A DNA stretch of 64,000 bases from an uncultured Alphaproteobacteria bacterium (GTDB lineage Bacteria > Pseudomonadota > Alphaproteobacteria > RF32 > CAG-239). The translations under genes were made by a program, and so were the position numbers. Shown here in pieces: positions 9,397 to 17,768 of this stretch; within the stretch, counting starts at the first letter, position 1, and each line of letters opens with the position of its first letter. The DNA lies in assembly GCA_944392275.1 (NCBI GenBank), contig CALXWA010000001.1, positions 254,737-318,736 of the forward strand. The letters run 5' to 3'. The notes beneath the pieces are model-generated. The model did not search any database. It saw only the letters and a list, made by a program, of their open reading frames with translations, and had not been told where the DNA came from.

Positions 9397-10196
9397 TGTT
9401 AAATAAAAGAACAAAAAAAACAGACGATTATATCGGCCCCAGTACCGGAGTGGAAAAGTTTTTTCACAAAACAATGATGTTTATCCTGTTTCCCCTAAGA
9501 AAGCCATTGGTGTTTTTAGGGATTGTGCTTGTTTTGTTCCTTGCTCCGACATTTAAGGGGGTAAAACCGGCAGAAGTTCATATCTGGTATTGGAACCATA
9601 TCAAGTCTCTGTATCAACAAGTAGCCGATAAATCTAAAATTTTGCTTCCGGAAGCATCTAATCAAGTTGTAGCTCCGGTATTAGAACCGGCGGTTGTCCC
9701 GGAAGTTGTTAATCTTCCGGTCAAAGATACGCGTCGTAAGATGTTTGAAAGGGCAAAATCATCTGAAAACCTTGTTGCAGTCGATATCATGAAAAATCAA
9801 GAAATTGCCAGACTTCCAAATCTGGCTGCGGCTCCGACACCAACAGAACGTCCCACGCCGGAAGTTGCAAAAGAAAACGTAAAAAAGAACTTAAATCTAC
9901 GCTATGTAGACAATCCGGTGACAATCAAAGGCTATGCTAAGGTAATTAATGCCAATGAGTTGAAAATTGAAAATACGGATTTGTTCTTATATGGTATTTA
10001 TGTTGATCCCAACACGGCCAAGGGGATTAACGGCAAAGGGATGTTAGAAAATCTGGTTCGCGGAAAAACAGTCGAATGCCAAATTAATGCCTATACTTAT
10101 CAGGGAATAGCAACCGGTATCTGCACCGTCGGAGACATTAATATTAACAGAACATTGGTTGATAGCGGTATTTCTAAAAACGTTGCCTTAGATTAA
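9396..10196 (+). CDS. membrane-anchored protein with C-terminal SNase-like domain
   Basis: A 266-aa protein coupled to metG by a one-base overlap. A membrane helix lies at about residues 37-56, followed by a Pro/Val/Glu-rich linker (about 85-165) and a C-terminal domain (about 168-266). The pattern VTIKGYAKVINANELKI, then LYGIYVDPN and later LVRGKTVECQI resembles a staphylococcal-nuclease-like OB fold (compare G-x-A-x-V-x-D-G-D-T). The acidic and arginine active-site residues of true SNases are not conserved, so nuclease activity is doubtful. The function is unknown; the linker suggests it reaches into the periplasm. Confidence 0.6.
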   Translation: MLNKRTKKTDDYIGPSTGVEKFFHKTMMFILFPLRKPLVFLGIVLVLFLAPTFKGVKPAEVHIWYWNHIKSLYQQVADKSKILLPEASNQVVAPVLEPAVVPEVVNLPVKDTRRKMFERAKSSENLVAVDIMKNQEIARLPNLAAAPTPTERPTPEVAKENVKKNLNLRYVDNPVTIKGYAKVINANELKIENTDLFLYGIYVDPNTAKGINGKGMLENLVRGKTVECQINAYTYQGIATGICTVGDININRTLVDSGISKNVALD

Positions 10197-10207
10197 GGAG
10201 TAAATAC

Positions 10208-11644
10208 ATGTGGCAGCCGGTCTTAATGATTAGCGGTTATTTTATCAGCGTCTTAGGGTTGGCGATGTTATTTCCGGCGGCTGTTGACATGTATTATAGT
10301 AAAAATAACTGGTCAATTTTTGTCACATCGGCAATTATTTCGATTTTTATAGGTTTCTCCTTATTTTTAGCCAACAAAAGCAAAATCAAAGATATTAGCA
10401 TCCAACAAGCTTATTTATTGACAGCTCTAAGCTGGTTTTCCGTTACTTTTTTAGCATCTTTTCCGTTTCTTTTATACGGGACGCCCTTACCGGATGCGTT
10501 GTTTGAAGCCGCATCGGGAATAAGCACAACCGGAGCCACTATTTATGCCGATGTTGAAAAATTGCCACATTCTTTGTTGCTTTGGCGAGCCTTGCTCAAT
10601 GGCTTGGGCGGTGTCGGAATTGTAATTTTTGCCATAGCCTTACTTCCGTTTTTAGGAATTGGAGGAATGCAAATTTTTCAACGTGAAAATTCAGATGTTA
10701 ATGAAAAATTCATGCCCAAAATAAGTTACATTGCCAAACGAATTATATTGGTTTATGTCATCTTACAAATATCGTGTGCATTAAGCTTAAAATTAGCCGG
10801 AATGGGCTGGTTTGATTCAATATGCCATGCTTTGGCCACGATTGCAACAGGCGGATTATCTACCAAAAACAGTTCCATTGGCTATTATAACAGCCCCAGC
10901 ATAGAATGGGTTATAACCTTATTCATGTTTTTAGGTGCCGTTCCGTTAACAATTTATCATAGTATCTTAGCCACAAGAAACATACATTCCTTGCGTTCGG
11001 AACAAGTGATTGTTTTTGTAAAAATCTTGTTCATCTATATTGGCACAATGACCCTTTGGTTGGTCTATAAAGATATTTACGGTTTTATGGATGCCTTAAG
11101 ATATTCGGCCTTTAATATTATGTCCATTGTGACCACAACAGGATTTGCTTCAACTGATTATCTGCAATGGGGATCTTTTGCCGTTGCCGCATTCGTTGTC
11201 TTTGCCTTAACAGGAGGCTGCACCGGGTCAACATCCGGTTCTATCAAAATATATCGGTGGCAAATTGCTTTTGCTCAACTCAAAAAAATCTTAATCAGCA
11301 CAACCGAACCCAATCGACTTCTTCCTCTCAAAGTTGGAAATACAAGTATTAGCTATCATGTAGCCGATTCGATATTCATTTTTTTAATAGCATTTTTTAT
11401 CTCAACTGTTGTCTTTACATTATTATTAGCTTTGACAGGATTAGATTTTACAACAGCATTAAGTGCTGTTATAGCATGTATAACAAACAGCGGACCAGGT
11501 ATTAGTTCAATTGTTGGACCATTAGGAAATTATTCATCGTTAAGTGATTTTAGTAAATATCTTTTGGCGTTTGTTATGCTATTTGGTCGCTTAGAAATCA
11601 TGACAATTTTAGTCATTTTTACCCGTAGCTTCTGGAAACAATAA
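10208..11644 (+). CDS. trkH: TrkH/KtrB-family potassium uptake channel subunit
   Basis: A 478-aa membrane protein with the four-fold M1-P-M2 architecture of SKT potassium transporters. The four selectivity-filter loops are visible in order: STTGATI, ATGGLST, TTTGFAST and TNSGPGI, each with the key glycine. It is a K+ uptake subunit of the inner membrane that normally works with a cytoplasmic TrkA/KtrA gating protein, which is not encoded in this window. An AAGGAG ribosome site precedes the start, 11 bases after the previous stop, so it is probably in the metG transcript. Confidence 0.9.
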   Translation: MWQPVLMISGYFISVLGLAMLFPAAVDMYYSKNNWSIFVTSAIISIFIGFSLFLANKSKIKDISIQQAYLLTALSWFSVTFLASFPFLLYGTPLPDALFEAASGISTTGATIYADVEKLPHSLLLWRALLNGLGGVGIVIFAIALLPFLGIGGMQIFQRENSDVNEKFMPKISYIAKRIILVYVILQISCALSLKLAGMGWFDSICHALATIATGGLSTKNSSIGYYNSPSIEWVITLFMFLGAVPLTIYHSILATRNIHSLRSEQVIVFVKILFIYIGTMTLWLVYKDIYGFMDALRYSAFNIMSIVTTTGFASTDYLQWGSFAVAAFVVFALTGGCTGSTSGSIKIYRWQIAFAQLKKILISTTEPNRLLPLKVGNTSISYHVADSIFIFLIAFFISTVVFTLLLALTGLDFTTALSAVIACITNSGPGISSIVGPLGNYSSLSDFSKYLLAFVMLFGRLEIMTILVIFTRSFWKQ

Positions 11645-11652
11645 CTTTTCTA

Positions 11653-11722
11653 TATGTCATTTAAGCACAAAAAAAGCCCGCAAACTTAACGGACTTTTAT
11701 AAAAGTGGTAGGCGCGTGGGGG
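11653..11722. repeat. 70-bp direct repeat, copy 1 (tRNA-Lys 3' end plus terminator)
   Basis: Identical at all 70 positions to 11900-11969 and offset by 247 bp. It contains, on the minus strand, the last 17 bases of tRNA-Lys including CCA (from 11706) and the complete intrinsic terminator that follows the tRNA. Here the tRNA portion stops before the T loop, so this is a 3' fragment and not a working tRNA. Confidence 0.9.
11667..11696 (-). terminator. duplicated intrinsic terminator (copy 1)
   Basis: Copy of the tRNA-Lys terminator: on the minus strand a 7-bp stem AAGTCCG/CGGGCTT followed by a T run. It is convergent with trkH, which ends at 11644. Confidence 0.6.
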
Positions 11723-11899
11723 CTGGAGTAAAAAATCAACCACCAGATTGGTTGATTTTGCCGACAGGCGTAGGTTTGTTTTGCTTGCAAGCAAGTGAAA
11801 CGCCGTAAAGCAAGCATTACAAACCAAGAGACCGCAGCGAGTAGGCGAAGCGATAACCGCAAGCCTTACGAGCCAGAAGAACCCGCTGGGTTCGAACCC
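11723..11899. other. structured 177-bp insert between tRNA-Lys end repeats
   Basis: Non-coding sequence between the two 70-bp repeats, rich in dyad symmetry. There is a perfect 11-bp stem (11732-11742 with 11749-11759, six-base loop), a perfect 14-bp palindrome TTGCTTGCAAGCAA (11781-11794), and outer arms GGTTTGT (11773-11779) and ACAAACC (11819-11825). It ends with GGGTTCGAACCC (about 11888-11899), a sequence like a tRNA T-arm. It could be the residue of an integrated element or a folded non-coding RNA. No known family is recognised. Confidence 0.55.
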
Positions 11900-11969
11900 T
11901 ATGTCATTTAAGCACAAAAAAAGCCCGCAAACTTAACGGACTTTTATAAAAGTGGTAGGCGCGTGGGGG
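11900..11969. repeat. 70-bp direct repeat, copy 2 (native tRNA-Lys 3' end)
   Basis: The copy that belongs to the intact tRNA-Lys gene. It is identical to 11653-11722 and covers the tRNA 3' terminal 17 bases and the terminator downstream of it. Confidence 0.9.
11914..11943 (-). terminator. intrinsic terminator of tRNA-Lys
   Basis: On the minus strand, AAGTCCG and CGGGCTT form a 7-bp stem (one G-U pair), followed by a run of seven T. It begins about 10 bases past the CCA end of the tRNA. Confidence 0.7.
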
Positions 11970-12028
11970 TTCGAACCCCAGACCCACTGATTAAGAGTCA
12001 GTTGCTCTACCAACTGAGCTACGCACCC
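11953..12028 (-). tRNA. tRNA-Lys (anticodon CUU)
   Basis: A 76-nt cloverleaf on the minus strand. The acceptor is GGGTGCG/CGCGCCT (a terminal G-U pair), the D-arm GCTC...GAGC, the anticodon stem ACTGA/TCAGT with loop CTCTTAA giving anticodon CUU, the T-arm TGGGG-TTCGAAC-CCCCA, discriminator A, and CCA encoded. It reads AAG lysine codons. Its 3' end is duplicated about 250 bp downstream (see repeats). Confidence 0.93.
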
Positions 12029-12229
12029 ACAATCACTGTGACTGAACGGAAATATAGAATCAAAAAAAGATAAATGCAAGATTTTTTTACAAATATTTCA
12101 ATTTAAAAAGCAATTGCAGAAATATTAAAACAATCTTAAAATTTTAATGATAATTTTTTACTGTTTTATAAAATGTCAGGATATTTTTCCATATTAAAAG
12201 GTTACCAACATATTAAGGAGTTAACATAC

Positions 12230-13012
12230 ATGAAAAAACTAATCGTTTTGGGTGTTATTATATTGGCTGGTGTTGCGGCTTATATTTTTAGCCCGTCATT
12301 AGAATCAATTGTCCAAAAATTGGTTCACAAATATGCCAGCCAAGTCACAGGGACAGAAGTTAACCTCAGTGGCTTTAAATTGTCTCTGACCAAAGGGGAG
12401 GCATCTCTTTCAGGATTAACGGTTGCAAACCCGAAAAATTATCAAAGTCCGTATATTTTAAATTTAGGCAATATCAGTGCTAAAGTTGACGTTAAAAGCT
12501 TGGCATCGGATACAATCATTATTGATGAAATTTTGGTCGATAAACCAATCATCACTTATGAAATGTTATCCATTACACAAAATAACATTAAACAATTACA
12601 AGAAAATATAGCAAAAAATACGGCTTCTGCAGAAAAAACAGAGCAAGAGGATAATTCTCAAGCCGCACAAACAGAGGATGAAAAATCTTCTCAAGGTAAA
12701 AAAGTCATTATTAAATTGGTTCGCGTTTCCGGAGCAGAGTTACAAGCAATTGCCCCGCTTCAAGGAACTGAAAATGCGGTTAAATTAGATATCCCGACAA
12801 TTGAAATTAAAGGGATTGGCGAAAATAAGAAAGGCGGAGACAGCATTGTATCATCCATTTCAACCATCTTGAACAAAATTTTATCCGACGCCTCCAAAAC
12901 TGCTGTAAAGGCTCAATTAGGAGATTTAAAAAATGTTGCTCAAGAAAATATGAACAATGTTGTAGATGGTGTTAAAGATAAAGTTAAAAATTTAGGTATT
13001 TTTAACAAATAG
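12230..13012 (+). CDS. AsmA-like inner-membrane-anchored periplasmic protein
   Basis: A 260-aa protein starting at the ATG at 12230, which has an AAGGAG ribosome site nine bases upstream; an in-frame ATG at 12173 would add 19 residues. An N-terminal hydrophobic helix (MKKLIVLGVIILAG, to about residue 20) is followed by an AsmA-like beta-repeat core (VNLSGFKLSLTKGEASLSGL, LNLGNISAKVDVKSL). A polar Glu/Gln/Ser stretch (about 120-160) and a C-terminal amphipathic helical tail follow. AsmA-family proteins act in envelope lipid homeostasis. This is a short member, so the assignment is to fold family only. A terminator follows directly. Confidence 0.65.
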   Translation: MKKLIVLGVIILAGVAAYIFSPSLESIVQKLVHKYASQVTGTEVNLSGFKLSLTKGEASLSGLTVANPKNYQSPYILNLGNISAKVDVKSLASDTIIIDEILVDKPIITYEMLSITQNNIKQLQENIAKNTASAEKTEQEDNSQAAQTEDEKSSQGKKVIIKLVRVSGAELQAIAPLQGTENAVKLDIPTIEIKGIGENKKGGDSIVSSISTILNKILSDASKTAVKAQLGDLKNVAQENMNNVVDGVKDKVKNLGIFNK

Positions 13013-13034
13013 TCTTGACACAAAAAATAAAAAG

Positions 13035-13060
13035 AAAGCTCCTGAAAGGGAGCTTTTTTT
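13035..13060 (+). terminator. intrinsic terminator after the AsmA-like gene
   Basis: AAAGCTCC and GGAGCTTT form an 8-bp stem with a short loop, followed by a run of T. The A-rich left flank could let it serve the convergent DsbD-like gene too. Confidence 0.75.
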
Positions 13061-14691
13061 TATAATTCTTTTTCCATTTGTTGCATAACACTTTTGGTCA
13101 ATAATTGCGGTAAAATCACATATTCTTGATTTTTTCCGTTATAAAACACGTACAAAGGAATACTATTACGTCCGTAAAATTCCAAAGCAGACGATATTTT
13201 TTCATCGCGATTGGTCCAATCTGCCCGGAAAAGAGTAATTCCTTTTTCTTTTGCATATTTTTGAAACTCATCGGTATCAAGGACCATACGTTTATTAACT
13301 AAACAAGTAACACACCATTTTGCCGTAAAATCAATTAAAACCGGTTTATTTTCAGCCACAAGTTTTGAAATTTTTACGGCATCATATTCTTGCCAATTAT
13401 TACTTTGAAATTCTTCAATCAAAGCATGGTGGTTAAGTTGATTGTACAAAATCCATCCCAACCACACGCAGGTCAGAAAAACCGGTATCGCAAAAATTTT
13501 TTTCAATATATCCATCCATCTACCGGGTTTGGGTAAAACCTTTCGAATAGCTTTGGGAAACAACTCGGCCAAAGCAAACGGTACCGCATAACCCAAGCTC
13601 AAAGAAATAAAGATTGGATAATAAATATAAATGGGAGAGGAAAGAGTATAGCCAATAGCGATTCCCATAAACGGAGCCGTACACGGGCTTGCAATCAACA
13701 CAGACAAGAAACCGGTTAAAAAGGAATTCCAAATAGCCCCCTTAACGGTTAATCGGGCAAATCGACTAAAGGAAGGAGCTACCAAAACATCCATTAGCAT
13801 CAAAAAGATAAGGAAAAAGATAAGAATCATAACACCGACAAAAATCGGAGATTGCAATTGGAAGCCCCAACCGATTTCATCCCCTTGCAGGCGAAGGATA
13901 TAAAGGATTGTTGCCACAATCATAAAACAACAAAAAACGCCCAAAACATACATTCCTGCTTTAGCACGGCTGATTTTCTTGTGGTAGGCGTTATGAGCCA
14001 AAGAAATAACTTTAATTGTCAGAATCGGAAAAATACAAGGCATAAAATTCAGAATAATTCCACCAGCAAAGGCCATTAACAAAACCAAAACAAAGTTAAA
14101 ATCGTTTACCATAGCCTTAGAAAAGAAACTCAGTTCAGCATTTTGACGCATTTTTTTCCACAATTGAGTTGTTTCTGCATCCAAATTTCGGATAGGTACA
14201 TCTAAATCAAAATGCATTTGCTCGGGAACACATTCTTCTTTACAAGCTAACCATTCCAAATCGATCCCAACATTCAGAGTATCTCCATCATTGAGTTTAG
14301 CCAACCTATTAGGCTTGATTTTTGCCTGAAAATAAGCTGTTTTAGAATATCCGTATTGGACAATATCGTCCGCAGCAAATTTTTCATCCAAACTCCAAAT
14401 GATTTTTCTTAACCGATAACCTTTAGGAAGGTTAAATTTTGCAACCGTTGGTAAACCAATATCCCCCGGATCTTTAGGGGATAAAATGTGCCAACCGTTT
14501 TGCAACGTAAATTTAGCAATCACATCCAAACTTTCTCCGGGTTGAAGAGATTCTGTTCGTGTAATCAAATCTACTTTAACTTTCTCCGTAGACTGAGATA
14601 ATTCTCCGGCATATACAGAGGAAACGGCCGTCAAAATAAATCCGACAGCCGCAAAAAGAAATTTTATTTTATTCATAAAACATATACTCAT
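13060..14691 (-). CDS. DsbD-like thiol:disulfide interchange protein
   Basis: A 543-aa protein with a signal peptide, a periplasmic DsbD/DsbC-like N domain (about residues 30-175, with WLACKEECVP), eight or so membrane helices (about 200-425) and a C-terminal thioredoxin-like domain with WCVTC (near 465). The membrane domain keeps the two electron-relay cysteines in FMPCIFPI and SPCTAPFMG. It moves reducing power from cytoplasmic thioredoxin to periplasmic partners. The start at 14691 abuts the stop of the upstream phosphatidyltransferase (TAA then ATG), implying coupling; an ATG at 14676 (MNKIKFLF) is equally plausible for the signal peptide. Confidence 0.87.
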   Translation of the reverse strand: MSICFMNKIKFLFAAVGFILTAVSSVYAGELSQSTEKVKVDLITRTESLQPGESLDVIAKFTLQNGWHILSPKDPGDIGLPTVAKFNLPKGYRLRKIIWSLDEKFAADDIVQYGYSKTAYFQAKIKPNRLAKLNDGDTLNVGIDLEWLACKEECVPEQMHFDLDVPIRNLDAETTQLWKKMRQNAELSFFSKAMVNDFNFVLVLLMAFAGGIILNFMPCIFPILTIKVISLAHNAYHKKISRAKAGMYVLGVFCCFMIVATILYILRLQGDEIGWGFQLQSPIFVGVMILIFFLIFLMLMDVLVAPSFSRFARLTVKGAIWNSFLTGFLSVLIASPCTAPFMGIAIGYTLSSPIYIYYPIFISLSLGYAVPFALAELFPKAIRKVLPKPGRWMDILKKIFAIPVFLTCVWLGWILYNQLNHHALIEEFQSNNWQEYDAVKISKLVAENKPVLIDFTAKWCVTCLVNKRMVLDTDEFQKYAKEKGITLFRADWTNRDEKISSALEFYGRNSIPLYVFYNGKNQEYVILPQLLTKSVMQQMEKEL

Positions 14692-15354
14692 TTATTTATT
14701 TTTATTCAAAATCACTAAATTATAATAAGCAACGCTTACAACCATCAAGGCTTTGGCCAAAGCAAAGCACCCCAAAATAATTGCCACCGGTGTAAACCAC
14801 CCCGGCATCAAACACAAGAAGAGCACCCCGGCTAAGGTTTCAAATCCCTGAAAAAAGCCCCCTAAATAAATCGGAAGTTTTTTCTTTTCAGAAGCTTTGT
14901 CACAATAATTTTTGTAAGATACAACGGCATAAGCCAACATAGAAGTTGCCGAAACCGTAAAACCAAACAACCAAAATCCGGCAGCAACAGCATTTGCCGA
15001 AGGATTAGCCATTCCAAAACCAAAAATAATTCCGGCATAGACCGCATAATCAAGACAGGCATCCAAAAACACACCAAAATCCGTAATTTCTTTTTGGCGA
15101 GCTAAAACTCCGTCAACACCATCCAGAAACCGATTGAGCAAAACACAAACCAAAGCACTAAAATAATCTCCCATGGCCAAAAAATTAATGGCAAAAAGTC
15201 CGATTGCAAAGCCAAAAACGGAAACAACATTGGCCGACACGCCAATTTTTGCTAAGTATTTTGCCGTTTTACCCATTGCGGAAAAATAAAAATCTTTAAC
15301 AGCATTTAATTGTGCGGTAATTTTTTTTACGGTTGCGTTTATCTTACCAGACAT
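14692..15354 (-). CDS. CDP-alcohol phosphatidyltransferase family protein
   Basis: A 220-aa membrane enzyme. The ATG at 15354 is chosen for its AGAGAGG ribosome site; the frame is open further upstream, but that part looks untranslated. The full CDP-OH-P motif D-x2-D-G-x2-A-R-x8-G-x3-D-x3-D is present, spanning DGVDGVLAR, then G and two aspartates in FLDACLD. It transfers a phosphatidyl group from CDP-diacylglycerol to an alcohol, but the acceptor (glycerol phosphate, inositol or other) cannot be told from sequence. It is likely co-transcribed with the DsbD-like gene and diverges from the rnf operon. Confidence 0.85.
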   Translation of the reverse strand: MSGKINATVKKITAQLNAVKDFYFSAMGKTAKYLAKIGVSANVVSVFGFAIGLFAINFLAMGDYFSALVCVLLNRFLDGVDGVLARQKEITDFGVFLDACLDYAVYAGIIFGFGMANPSANAVAAGFWLFGFTVSATSMLAYAVVSYKNYCDKASEKKKLPIYLGGFFQGFETLAGVLFLCLMPGWFTPVAIILGCFALAKALMVVSVAYYNLVILNKNK

Positions 15355-15456
15355 TATATAATCCTCTCTAAGGTTAATGTATTTTACCCTCATTATAATT
15401 AAAAAAAACGAACATGCAAAAACTAACTTTTTCACTGTGCAAATCATGGTAATAAT

Positions 15457-16488
15457 ATGCGTAGAAAACCAATATTTTCAATAATCATCATAGCCATTAT
15501 CCTGACAATCGGGATTTTATATGGCATAAACAAAACAACGGATGTTTCATACCAAACGCTGGATGGAAAGGTTTTCGGCACATATTATAGTGTCAAGATT
15601 GCAACCGAATCTCTTAACCCCAATGTTAAACAAGACATAGAGCGGACGCTGGAGCAAATTAACAACCGCATGTCTGTTTTTGAACCGTATTCGGAAATCT
15701 CTCAAATTAATCGTTCTCCGGCCAATATTCCGCTTCATCTGTCCCGACAAATGGCACTGATTATGCAAACATCCGCTAAAATCAACCGTATCAGTAAGGG
15801 AGCCTTTGATCCAACGGTTGGAAAACTGGTTGAGCTCTGGGGGTTTGGAACGCAAAACAACCCACCGATACCAACCCCGCAAAAAATTGCCGAAACCTTA
15901 AGCTACAGTGGTTTTGATAAATTAGAATTTAATCCTGATTATAGCGAGCTAAAGAAAAAAGATTCCCGCACATTTCTCAATCTTTCAGCCATAGCCAAAG
16001 GATATGCCGTCGACAAAATCGCCGAACTTCTGGATTTATACGGGTACAAAAATTATCTGGTAGATATTGGCGGGGAAATGAGAGTTTCGGGCCAACGTGA
16101 CGACAAATCTAACGGATGGAACATTGGAGTCGCCACCCCAAAAAAACACAGCAAAGATAACCTTTTTGCCATGAGTTTATCCAATATTGCGGTTGCAACA
16201 TCGGGAGATTATCAAAATTTTACCTATTATGAAGGCAAAAAGATTGCTCATGCCATTTCTCCGCAAACCGGCTATCCGGTTTCAGACCAATTGGCTTCCG
16301 TAACAGTTTTGGACAAGAGCTGCATGCAAGCCGATGCTTATGCTACAGGCTTATTGGTTTTGGGCTTTTCTAAAGGATTGCAATTGGCAGAAGAAAATCA
16401 TATTCCGGCAATTTTTATCATCCGCAATCAAGATGATACTTTTGCCGTCCATTTTTCATCGGACGCCAAATTCTTACAGGAAGAATAA
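15457..16488 (+). CDS. apbE: FAD:protein FMN transferase
   Basis: A 343-aa ApbE with an N-terminal membrane or lipoprotein-like segment (about residues 6-24) placing it outside the inner membrane. Family hallmarks are GTYYSVKI near the start of the domain, the long AIAKGYAVDKIAELL helix, LVDIGGEMRVSG, and the nucleotide/metal region AHAISPQTGYPV followed by DAYATGLLVLG. It attaches FMN through a phosphoester to threonines of RnfG and RnfD. It leads the apbE-rseC-rnfBCDGEA operon, and its stop overlaps the rseC start by one base. Confidence 0.93.
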   Translation: MRRKPIFSIIIIAIILTIGILYGINKTTDVSYQTLDGKVFGTYYSVKIATESLNPNVKQDIERTLEQINNRMSVFEPYSEISQINRSPANIPLHLSRQMALIMQTSAKINRISKGAFDPTVGKLVELWGFGTQNNPPIPTPQKIAETLSYSGFDKLEFNPDYSELKKKDSRTFLNLSAIAKGYAVDKIAELLDLYGYKNYLVDIGGEMRVSGQRDDKSNGWNIGVATPKKHSKDNLFAMSLSNIAVATSGDYQNFTYYEGKKIAHAISPQTGYPVSDQLASVTVLDKSCMQADAYATGLLVLGFSKGLQLAEENHIPAIFIIRNQDDTFAVHFSSDAKFLQEE

Positions 16489-16907
16489 TGGAGACATCGG
16501 AACAAATAGCCCAGATTCAAAAAATAGGGACCGATTATATTGAAGTAGCTTTTCAAGCATTCTCGGCATGTGGAAGTTGTTCCTTACACGCTCTTTGCTC
16601 CTCTAAAGAAAGTTGCCACAAAACCATAAAAATAAAAACAGATCACCCTTCGGAATTTTCCATTGGGGAAAAAATACGAATACAAATAGACTCATCTGCC
16701 GGATTAATCGCTGCATTGTATGCTTATTTTCTCCCTTTAATACTTTTAGTTATAACGGTTTCAACCACATTTTTTGTTTTTGGCAATGAAAATTGGGCGG
16801 GAATATCTGGCATAATTATCTTGATTCCCTATTATTTCGGACTATTCTTGAAACAAAAATATTTCAAAAATCGTTTTACCTACCACATAACAAAAATAAA
16901 ATCCTAG
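16488..16907 (+). CDS. rseC: RseC-family protein of the SoxR-reducing/Rnf system
   Basis: A 139-aa protein with a cysteine-rich N-terminus, four cysteines in the pattern CGSCSLHALC plus SCHK (residues about 24-45), and two membrane helices at about 76-98 and 101-121, as in RseC/MucC. In enterobacteria RseC works with RsxABCDGE to reduce SoxR. Its place between apbE and rnfB supports a role in assembly or function of the Rnf complex. The cysteines may bind metal or Fe-S, which is inference. Confidence 0.82.
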   Translation: METSEQIAQIQKIGTDYIEVAFQAFSACGSCSLHALCSSKESCHKTIKIKTDHPSEFSIGEKIRIQIDSSAGLIAALYAYFLPLILLVITVSTTFFVFGNENWAGISGIIILIPYYFGLFLKQKYFKNRFTYHITKIKS

Positions 16908-16916
16908 GAAGACCGG

Positions 16917-17768
16917 ATGTCAGAATTAATATATACCAATATCTTTGTCTTAGATGGAGTGGCTTTAACAGCGGCCGTGATTTTATACTTTGTCTCTAAA
17001 AAGTTCAAAAGCAAAAGCAATCCAAAAGTAGAACAAATTGAACAATGCCTACCTCAAGTCAATTGCGGAGCTTGCGGCAAAGTAGGGTGCCATGACTTTG
17101 CAACAGCTTGCTCAAAAAGTACGGAAGAAGAATTTTCTAAACTCTATTGTCCGGTTGGTGGTTTAACCGTCATGAATAAAATCGCCACTCTTTTAGGATA
17201 TGAAGAACAAAACAAAAAAGAAAAAAGAATAGCCGTTCTGCGATGCAACGGCAGTTGTGAAAATGCTCCGGCCCAAAAAATATATGACGGAATATTTAGT
17301 TGCCAAATTGCCGCCACGGTATCCAGCAGTCCAAACGGCTGCCCGGATGGATGCTTGCATTTAGGCGATTGCGTAAGAGCCTGTCCGTTTCAAGCAATCC
17401 AAATTGATGAAAAGACTTCACTCCCGGTTATTAATCCGGACAAATGTACGGCATGCGGCGTTTGTGTCCGAACATGTCCGCGTCAATTGTTTGAAATCCG
17501 ACCGATAAACAAAAAAGGAGAACAGGTTTACGTTGCCTGCCGCAACCGTCAAAAAGGGGCGATAGCTCGCAAAAACTGCAAAGTGGCTTGTATTGGGTGT
17601 CAAAAATGCTCCACCATCAATTCAACAATTAAGGTCAAAGATAATCTGTCTTATATTCCCACCACGCTGTCGGCCGAAAAATATGGCAAAGAGTTATCAG
17701 AAATCTGCCCAACCAAAGCGATTGTTTATCGCAAAATCACAAATATTAAGGAGGATGCCGATGCCTAA
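16917..17768 (+). CDS. rnfB: Rnf electron transport complex subunit B
   Basis: A 283-aa ferredoxin-type subunit. A membrane anchor at about residues 8-25 precedes the RnfB [4Fe-4S] domain CGACGKVGCHDF plus a later Cys (about 45-72). Then come two ferredoxin-like clusters (CLHLGDCVRACP and CTACGVCVRTCP) and a further Cys set near the C-terminus (CIGCQKC, CPTKAI). It passes electrons between ferredoxin and the membrane subunits. It is nine bases after rseC and overlaps rnfC by eight bases. Confidence 0.93.
   Translation: MSELIYTNIFVLDGVALTAAVILYFVSKKFKSKSNPKVEQIEQCLPQVNCGACGKVGCHDFATACSKSTEEEFSKLYCPVGGLTVMNKIATLLGYEEQNKKEKRIAVLRCNGSCENAPAQKIYDGIFSCQIAATVSSSPNGCPDGCLHLGDCVRACPFQAIQIDEKTSLPVINPDKCTACGVCVRTCPRQLFEIRPINKKGEQVYVACRNRQKGAIARKNCKVACIGCQKCSTINSTIKVKDNLSYIPTTLSAEKYGKELSEICPTKAIVYRKITNIKEDADA

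Noticed and set aside
11653..11722. A second tRNA-Lys gene at copy 1
   Set aside because: Only the last 17 bases of the tRNA are present; the T loop, anticodon and D arms are missing.
11657..11917. 86-codon open frame on the minus strand across the tRNA-Lys duplication
   Set aside because: It runs through terminators and tRNA fragments, has no ribosome site and resembles no protein; it is a by-product of the structured insert.
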